From positions 1-64,000 of IMG/VR virus record IMGVR_UViG_3300046787_000390: 64,000 nt of DNA, one strand, 5' to 3'. A model generated the notes under the pieces. That model ran no database searches. It was not told where the DNA came from and worked only from the letters and a program-made list of their open reading frames with translations. This document shows positions 58,329 to 64,000 of the stretch, in pieces. Source of the stretch: a virus. The stretch's first letter is position 1. Every line of letters starts with the position of its first letter. A program made the position numbers and the translations under genes.

Positions 58329-60485
58329 ATGACATTTTTTTACAACTTAAACAAAACTCTCGACGCAATTCGTGAGAAGCCAGAAACCACACACGGTCAA
58401 TTGAATGAACGTGATATGGGCAAGCACAACAATGCAGTTACAGGTTTCAAAGCTGTAGCAGACAAAGCTGCTAAAGAATACGGCAGTAAGGCTGCTGGCG
58501 AGCGTGTGGCTGGTGCCCAATTTCAGAAAATGAAAAAGGCTGGTAAGCTAGAAGAAAATGCAGCAGCTGGATATAGCCCAGAGATGCAGGCAAGAATTAA
58601 AACAGCCACTCCTCAACAACTAGCACAAATGGCACAAGAATTAGCCGGTGGCCCTGCTCAGTATCAATCTGAATTCACTATGCTCCAGGCAGCACAGAAA
58701 GAATTGCAAGGTGTCCAGGAAGGCTTTGTTGATGCAGTTAAGTCTGGAGCTCAAGCAGCTCTTGGCGCAATTGGTAGCACAATGGGACATGGTTCAGACG
58801 AAGACATGATCCGTGACTTGCAAAAGAAAGCCGGCTTGCCACAAACTGGTAAGGTTCCTCCACAACAACCAGGTCAACAGCCTGCACAACCAGGCCAACA
58901 ACCCATAGCAGAAGGTGAAGCCGAAGATCGACTGTTAGCAGCTAAGATTCGTAAAATGCTTCCAGCTTATCACAAACGTATGGAACCCGAAGATGCTTAC
59001 CAAGAAGTAGCAGATGCTCTTGGCATTTCTGTAGAACGCCTGTATGATGTTCTTGAGCTCGATGAAGGTGTTGACAAACAAGCATTTGGTGCACTTGCAC
59101 CTCCAAAAAACAAAATCACTTTTGCTGACAAAATTGCAGGCGCAAAGAAAGAAGTTGACGAAATGCTAGGTGACGTTGCTGCTGAAGCAATGAAGAACGC
59201 ACTAAGTGGCGGTCAAAAGAAACTAGACAAGAACATGAACGGCAAACTAGATAGTCAAGACTTTGCTATGCTACGTAAAGGTGGCAAGAAGCAAGTTGCA
59301 GACGAAGGTTTCCCAACAGTAGCAGGTGCTCGTGCAGAATTAAACAAGCGTAAAGTTGGTGACGTTACACACGGTGCCAAGCATGACACACAAGAAGTTC
59401 CAGGTGGTCGTAGAGTTACTCGCCGTCTTGATCCCAATACAGGTTACTCAGTTGGGTCAGACACAGATGACGAAGGCAATGCTAAGTCAACTGAAAAGAA
59501 AGGCCGCGGACGTCCTAAGAAAACAGACAAAGCTCCTGAGCGTGTGACTGCTAAAGCATACAAGCACAAAGGTGGACGCAAGGAAAAAGTTGAAGAAGGC
59601 CCAGACGAAGGCAACGATTTAGTTAAGTTGAGTAAAGTTATTGCATCATGCAAAACTCACGAACAATTACTAGCTGCACAAAATATGGCCAACAACTTCC
59701 TGAAGAAGCACCTACAACGTGGCATCTCTAATATTGGTAAAAACGTTAGCCGCCAGTCTGATGTCAACGATACACTACAACAAAAGAACAAAGATCTCGG
59801 TGGAGTTGAAGAAGGTAGTCACTATGGTAACGAAAAATTAGCAAATGCTAAAGCAAGTCGTAGCGGTACAACCACAGTTCGTGACCAAGACGGCAAGGGT
59901 GGTGTAAAAACTACAACTACAAAAACTCCTGCTAAGAAGAAAGAAAAAACTGACGAAACTACAGTAGCAGGTTCAGTTGCTCCGGCAGCAGGCGGCAAAA
60001 GCAAAGCAGGCTCAATGGTAGGTAAAGGCATTTACGACAGCTTGAATCGTGACTTGGAATCTATGATTTCTGAATCAATGAATGTTTCGGTTAACGTATC
60101 ACAAGATGAGCACGGCGAGCCACGCAAGAGCATTACTATCAATGCCGAAGGCGAAGCAGCAGAACAACTAGCACAATTGTTGAACCTGGCAGGTATGCAA
60201 GGTCAAAGCGGTGAAGAATCGTGTGGCACATGTGGCGAAGCTGCATGCCACTGTGATGAAGAAATGGTAGATGAAAACTCACCAGACTGGCCTACTGACC
60301 AAGAAACTATCGGCAATGACGATCCGCTGATGCGTCGTTATGCAGGCGGCGTAAACGGTCCTAAGTCAACTGGCCAAACAACTGGCTCGCCATACAACCG
60401 CCAAGACTCACGTCAGGGCATGATGGGCGAGAACAAAGACCTTGGTATGAAGTTGTATGCTGAACTAAAATCATTTAAGGGCTAA
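58329..60485 (+). CDS. Large disordered virion protein with AT-hook, EF-hand-like loop and Cys motif
   Basis: A 718-residue hydrophilic, low-complexity protein. Visible elements: a Gln/Pro repeat at about 178-196 (QQPGQQPAQPGQQP), a helical segment AKIRKMLPAYHKRMEPEDAYQEVADALGISVERLYDVLEL, an EF-hand-like loop LDKNMNGKLDSQDF at about 300, the AT-hook KGRGRPKKTDK at about 395, and a CGTCG/CHC cysteine cluster near 640. Several V-E-E-G, L-E-E-N and Q-E-G segments could be gp21 sites. It is probably an internal, DNA-associated head protein. Function beyond that is unknown. Confidence 0.6.
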   Translation: MTFFYNLNKTLDAIREKPETTHGQLNERDMGKHNNAVTGFKAVADKAAKEYGSKAAGERVAGAQFQKMKKAGKLEENAAAGYSPEMQARIKTATPQQLAQMAQELAGGPAQYQSEFTMLQAAQKELQGVQEGFVDAVKSGAQAALGAIGSTMGHGSDEDMIRDLQKKAGLPQTGKVPPQQPGQQPAQPGQQPIAEGEAEDRLLAAKIRKMLPAYHKRMEPEDAYQEVADALGISVERLYDVLELDEGVDKQAFGALAPPKNKITFADKIAGAKKEVDEMLGDVAAEAMKNALSGGQKKLDKNMNGKLDSQDFAMLRKGGKKQVADEGFPTVAGARAELNKRKVGDVTHGAKHDTQEVPGGRRVTRRLDPNTGYSVGSDTDDEGNAKSTEKKGRGRPKKTDKAPERVTAKAYKHKGGRKEKVEEGPDEGNDLVKLSKVIASCKTHEQLLAAQNMANNFLKKHLQRGISNIGKNVSRQSDVNDTLQQKNKDLGGVEEGSHYGNEKLANAKASRSGTTTVRDQDGKGGVKTTTTKTPAKKKEKTDETTVAGSVAPAAGGKSKAGSMVGKGIYDSLNRDLESMISESMNVSVNVSQDEHGEPRKSITINAEGEAAEQLAQLLNLAGMQGQSGEESCGTCGEAACHCDEEMVDENSPDWPTDQETIGNDDPLMRRYAGGVNGPKSTGQTTGSPYNRQDSRQGMMGENKDLGMKLYAELKSFKG

Positions 60486-60487
60486 TC

Positions 60488-60784
60488 ATGTCAAGTCAAT
60501 CAAATGTATACACCGCAGTGGCCAACGTAGTTTGGGCCACTGATAAAGTGGAAATCTCTACAGGTAACACAGCAGTTACATATCAAGTTTGGCTTGCTCC
60601 TGACTTCTCTAGCAGCATTTACTCTAATGCTGTTAGTGTACCTGCTTACAAGACAGAATACAAGTATGTTGGGGTAGGTAACTACCTTACTATCACTGGT
60701 TCTAACTTTACCGCAGCAGAATCTGGCACAGCTAGTTCTGGCACAGCTGGTGTACAAGGTGGCGGAAGCTACGTAGGCGAGTAA
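60488..60784 (+). CDS. Small beta-rich virion protein
   Basis: A 98-residue protein with strands VYTAVANVVWATDKVEISTGNTAVTYQVWLAPDF and KTEYKYVGVGNYLTITGSNF and a Gly/Ser tail. The all-beta pattern resembles the 104-residue protein at 33155. Starts 3 bases past the previous stop. Unknown role, probably in the particle. Confidence 0.6.
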   Translation: MSSQSNVYTAVANVVWATDKVEISTGNTAVTYQVWLAPDFSSSIYSNAVSVPAYKTEYKYVGVGNYLTITGSNFTAAESGTASSGTAGVQGGGSYVGE

Positions 60785-60785
60785 T

Positions 60786-61160
60786 ATGAGAGCACGTGAG
60801 TTTATTATTGAAGAAAAAATTGGAAAGATCAGCGATCAACAGCAATCTAGCACTCGCGGACTTAACAAATTTCGAGATCGTCAGTTTTCGGATCGTATAT
60901 ATGAACTCAATCGTGTTATGATGGCAGCAGCATGCAATGACGGCGAAGATTTTGCAGAACCAGTAGATGCTGAATCCTGGGCAGGCAGAAATAACATTGC
61001 AGCTCCTTACACTGAAGTTGAACAACGTATGCTGGAAAAAGCCTACAAGGCAATAGGGTCAAAGTCTTGGGATTTAAATCACGGCAACATGAACTCCGAA
61101 GAATTGCCAGATACATCAACAACTAGTCCTATCAAAGCATTTAAAGGATACCCAAGATGA
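60786..61160 (+). CDS. Conserved phage protein with capsid-targeting-like N-terminus
   Basis: A 124-residue protein. MRAREFIIEEKIGKIS has the short basic/aromatic start followed by I-I-E, similar to T4 internal-protein targeting sequences and a possible gp21 cut. The rest (YELNRVMMAAACNDGEDF, DAESWAGRNNIAAPYTEVEQRMLEKAYKAIGSKSWDLNHG) is a conserved helical block of T4-like phages of aquatic bacteria. Overlaps the next start (ATGA). Confidence 0.65.
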   Translation: MRAREFIIEEKIGKISDQQQSSTRGLNKFRDRQFSDRIYELNRVMMAAACNDGEDFAEPVDAESWAGRNNIAAPYTEVEQRMLEKAYKAIGSKSWDLNHGNMNSEELPDTSTTSPIKAFKGYPR

Positions 61161-61534
61161 AAATGAACGAAACAGATTTTATGAGAAAGTTAGCTGACTT
61201 GATCAGTCAACATCGCGATGACCAAGGCGTTGAGGCACCAGTTAGTGACTGCGATACACCAATGTACGACGAAGACGGTACTGAGCTTGTTAAACAGCCC
61301 GATGACAAAATGGTCCCCCCACTGCAACTCAAACTCGAATTGTTAAAACGAGCAGTGGATGTAGAAAACATCTACAGCGAAAACAATGGCGATCAAGATC
61401 CTCTAGCAAGCAACTATAAAACAACTCCGATGTCAGAAGAAGAAACTTCTGCATTGGAAAGCATGAAAAAAGCAGCAGGTGTGAACGCTCTTATCCGCAA
61501 TGAAATGAGTGACGACGAGCCATTAGATAGTTAA
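61157..61534 (+). CDS. Small acidic protein, unknown
   Basis: A 125-residue acidic protein with ATGA overlap to the preceding gene. MVPPLQLKLELLKRAVDVENIY is a helix likely used in an assembly contact; the ends are acidic and disordered. No family recognised. GAGGAGA-type ribosome site for the next gene lies just after its stop. Confidence 0.65.
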   Translation: MKMNETDFMRKLADLISQHRDDQGVEAPVSDCDTPMYDEDGTELVKQPDDKMVPPLQLKLELLKRAVDVENIYSENNGDQDPLASNYKTTPMSEEETSALESMKKAAGVNALIRNEMSDDEPLDS

Positions 61535-61545
61535 GGAGAACTGCC

Positions 61546-63507
61546 ATGGCAGAAACAATGGAGCTATGGGCAAGTCGTATCAAAAACGCTGACCCTGCCA
61601 CGCATGTTGGCGAAGTAAACAGAATATTCTATTACCCAGACTCGGGAACGCTGAGAATCAGTGATGGTGTTACACCTGGCGGATTGCCAATCAACTTAAC
61701 AGGCAACCTAGCCAACATTGCAATTGCTAATTTTGTGTTTAACGGCACAACAATTACAACATCAGTTCCTAACGCTGCTATAGCTATACAAAGTAATGGA
61801 TCTGGTGGCAACATTGATCTTCTTCCTGGCGAGCAAATTAACATCGGCGGAGCATTGCATGTTCATGCTTCGGGAAATTTAAATGCTGCACCGTCATTTG
61901 ATGTAGCAAGCACAGGTGATGTTACTATTTTGGCACCAACTTCTGGGTATACTAGTGGTGTTAATATTATTGGTAGCAGCACTGGTACCGAACTTGTTCC
62001 TCAAAATACTGGTGTAATGCTGCATATCACCGGACAGGATGCAGATCCTAGCAGAATTTATAACGACGGCAATAGTGCCTATGCAACATACATTGGGCGC
62101 AGATTTAACGGAACAGTAGCTAGTCCAACTCAAGTCCTTGATAGTGAAGTAATTTCTAGAATTGGCTCTACGCCTTATACTAACACAGGTTGGCCGTTAA
62201 GCAGTACTGCAAGAATTAATTTTGTAGCTCACGGCGACCAAAGCTCGTCGAATTACGGAGCTAACATAGAATTCTGGACCACTCCGTTAAATTCGACTAC
62301 ACTTACTCGTGCTGCATATATTAACGGTGATACTTTATATTCTAATAATCTAACTACTTTAGGTAATGTAACTATTAAGTCTACTGGCAATGTATCAAAT
62401 ATTGGTGTTTTACAAGTTACTAACAATAGTAATGGCAATGTTCGGTATCCTGTGTTAGCAAATGTTTTGGCACAATTTACTGGTAAAGACAACACAACTC
62501 CATATATTGTGTTTGATGGATACGGCAATGTAAATTCATCAGCTACTAGCGGACAATTTGTATTTCGCAGCGGACGTGGCAATCTTGCTACGCCGGCAGC
62601 AGTTCAAAATAATGATTCACTGGGAGCAATTGGCGCTGCTGGGTGGGGAGACACTGGCTACGGCGGCGTGTATGCATCTAGCATTGAATTTAAAGCAGCA
62701 GGCACCTTTACTGATTCTAGCCGCCCTGGCAAAATAGTATTATCAGCAGTGCCGGCGTTATCAGCCTCGCCTAGCACAATAGTTACATTTACACCTAATC
62801 AAACAACATTTGCTGATAACCATTTGGTAGCCAATGCCTGGATTAACGTTCCTGCAGGCACAACCGCCCAGGCACCACTGCAATTTGCTCCGGGCGTGTT
62901 GCCCACAGTATCAACCCCGGGTGCGTTGGATTACAACGGCACAGCATTTTATGGTGTGCCAACTGGTTTACAAATTGGCGTTATTCCAACACAACAACAG
63001 TTTGTTCTTAATGGGACCCACAATCTCACACAAGGTTCTACTGCCTTGCAAAGCGTGTTTGGTAAGAGTGTAGGTATTAGTGCTGATACAAGATACTACT
63101 ATAAAATCACATTAAAGATTGCCAAACAAGGCCCTCAAGCTAGTGTAATTTATTATGCTCTGGGTCTAAGCAACGGGTTAACGCTAACTAATCACAGGTA
63201 TCGTGTGGATAGTTCCGTGACTAACGCTGATACTGGAGTTAGCGCAACTTACAGCACTAGCCAATACAAAACAACTAACTTTAGCGTAGCCGCGGCTGTT
63301 ACTCCGGCGATGACTACTAGTAATCCTGACTATGCTATGGTTACAATCGAAGGCTATATCGGCACAGGAGTTGCAGGAACGCTAACACCTCAAATTTCGT
63401 TTGATCCAGCACCTGTAACTAGCATATCTATTCAGCCACTAAGTAGTATGTGGATTTACCCAGTTGCTAGTGCAACTGGGAACGTATCAATTGGAACATG
63501 GGCCTAA
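61546..63507 (+). CDS. Fibre-like or appendage structural protein
   Basis: A 653-residue beta-rich protein. The N-terminus (METLWASRI-like MELWASRIKNADPATHVGEVNRIFYYPDSGTLRISDGVTPGG) is the baseplate/fibre attachment module seen in aquatic phage fibres. The middle is Thr/Asn/Gly-rich beta repeat, and the last 200 residues form a denser beta domain (YYYKITLKIAKQGPQASVIYYALGLSNG, YAMVTIEGYIGTG). Probably an appendage or fibre; not similar to the 31-43 kb fibres beyond the general style. Confidence 0.6.
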   Translation: MAETMELWASRIKNADPATHVGEVNRIFYYPDSGTLRISDGVTPGGLPINLTGNLANIAIANFVFNGTTITTSVPNAAIAIQSNGSGGNIDLLPGEQINIGGALHVHASGNLNAAPSFDVASTGDVTILAPTSGYTSGVNIIGSSTGTELVPQNTGVMLHITGQDADPSRIYNDGNSAYATYIGRRFNGTVASPTQVLDSEVISRIGSTPYTNTGWPLSSTARINFVAHGDQSSSNYGANIEFWTTPLNSTTLTRAAYINGDTLYSNNLTTLGNVTIKSTGNVSNIGVLQVTNNSNGNVRYPVLANVLAQFTGKDNTTPYIVFDGYGNVNSSATSGQFVFRSGRGNLATPAAVQNNDSLGAIGAAGWGDTGYGGVYASSIEFKAAGTFTDSSRPGKIVLSAVPALSASPSTIVTFTPNQTTFADNHLVANAWINVPAGTTAQAPLQFAPGVLPTVSTPGALDYNGTAFYGVPTGLQIGVIPTQQQFVLNGTHNLTQGSTALQSVFGKSVGISADTRYYYKITLKIAKQGPQASVIYYALGLSNGLTLTNHRYRVDSSVTNADTGVSATYSTSQYKTTNFSVAAAVTPAMTTSNPDYAMVTIEGYIGTGVAGTLTPQISFDPAPVTSISIQPLSSMWIYPVASATGNVSIGTWA

Positions 63508-63508
63508 T

Positions 63509-64000
63509 ATGAAAAAACTAATCTTACTCTTATTGATCGCACCAACATTTGCACTTGCGCAGATTGCACAACTGTGTCCGCAATTCTTGCCTAACGGTCC
63601 GGTAGCATATCAAGCTCAACCGGGCGACCAGGAACTGTGTAAAACAAACTATGCAGTGATTCATCGTTGTTCAGTTAAGGCACCTGTTGCTGTGTTTGAA
63701 CACCTAACTCGTGAATCAATGACTGGTCCTGCAAAACGCAAAGACAACTTTAGACCAGACCCACAAGTATTCCAACAGTGTCAGGCCACACTGCAAGACT
63801 ATGCTACAGTTGGCAGAACACATGATCGTGGACACATGGCACCTGCAGGCAACAACACAACTAACGATCAAATCATGTCAGAAAGTTTTTTCTTGAGCAA
63901 CATGGTAGCCCAAGTTGCAAACAACAATCGTGGCATCTGGAAGCAGTTAGAGACATGGGAAAGAGACTGGGCTTCCAAAGGTGGGGACTTTTATATTTTT
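63509..64000 (+). CDS. Secreted DNA/RNA non-specific endonuclease (EndoG/NUC family), cut by window edge
   Basis: An open frame of 164 codons running off the right edge, starting 2 bases past the previous stop. MKKLILLLLIAPTFALAQ is a clear signal peptide (cleavage after ALA). The DRGH catalytic motif is present in HDRGHMAPAGNN, and cysteines C22, C44, C54 suggest disulphides, fitting a periplasmic protein. These nucleases use the DRGH His and a downstream Asn/Glu with Mg2+. It may degrade extracellular or periplasmic DNA, or host DNA after lysis. Confidence 0.85.
   Translation, partial: MKKLILLLLIAPTFALAQIAQLCPQFLPNGPVAYQAQPGDQELCKTNYAVIHRCSVKAPVAVFEHLTRESMTGPAKRKDNFRPDPQVFQQCQATLQDYATVGRTHDRGHMAPAGNNTTNDQIMSESFFLSNMVAQVANNNRGIWKQLETWERDWASKGGDFYIF

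Overview
The window is 64 kb of the structural and late-gene half of a T4-like myovirus (contractile-tailed phage). The evidence is the set of T4 core homologues: baseplate wedge gp6, gp25 and gp53; hub gp5 and gp26; tube cap gp48; late sigma factor gp55; recombination nuclease gp46/gp47; portal gp20; prohead core gp67, protease gp21, scaffold gp22 and major capsid gp23; neck and tail gp13, gp14, gp15, gp18 and gp19; head completion gp4; small terminase gp16; and dNMP kinase gp1. The gene style (radical SAM and 2OG oxygenase genes between core genes, glycine/asparagine-rich fibre proteins, small conserved virion genes) resembles T4-like phages of aquatic bacteria. The host cannot be told from this sequence.

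Layout: 1-11915 (minus) is a baseplate operon, gp6, gp25, gp5, a candidate hub protein, gp53 and an enlarged gp48, headed by a bicupin gene. 12015-20560 (plus) has a sigma70-type promoter and encodes gp55, gp47, an unknown protein, a 2OG-Fe(II) oxygenase, gp46, two radical SAM proteins, a GIY-YIG nuclease and an SGNH hydrolase-like protein. 20561-21037 is a gene-free, hairpin-rich gap. 21038-22092 (minus) is gp26 plus an overlapping frame joined by a canonical -1 slippery site. 22117-30149 (plus) is a tape-measure protein with a peptidase domain, then the head genes gp20 to gp23. 30216-30916 (minus) holds a tRNA with a CUA (amber) anticodon directly upstream of a gene with an in-frame UAG at codon 10. 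31062-43518 (plus) encodes a decoration-like protein, tail fibres and two related Rossmann-like proteins. 43503-46621 (minus) is gp14, gp15 and a NUDIX hydrolase. 46676-50631 (plus) has small early-type genes, gp13, a DEDDh exonuclease and dNMP kinase, with an HNH-like gene opposite. 51021-64000 (plus) is gp18, gp19, a gp54-like tube protein, gp4, gp16, candidate internal head proteins, a fibre-like protein and a secreted EndoG-type nuclease cut by the window edge.

Expression logic: sigma70-type promoters (TTGACA-like, 16-17 bp spacer, TATAAT) precede gp55, the tRNA and four early-type genes. T4-type late motifs (TAAATA, best TATAAATA) precede about 19 structural genes and should be read by the gp55 encoded here. 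In twelve genes the -10 or late box ends 4-6 bases before the ATG, so these mRNAs are predicted to be leaderless. UAG is almost absent as a stop: 1 of about 58 complete genes, and that one is gp55, whose tandem in-frame UAGs are all that separates it from gp47. With the amber-decoding tRNA this suggests a small UAG-readthrough system, the most interesting feature of the window.
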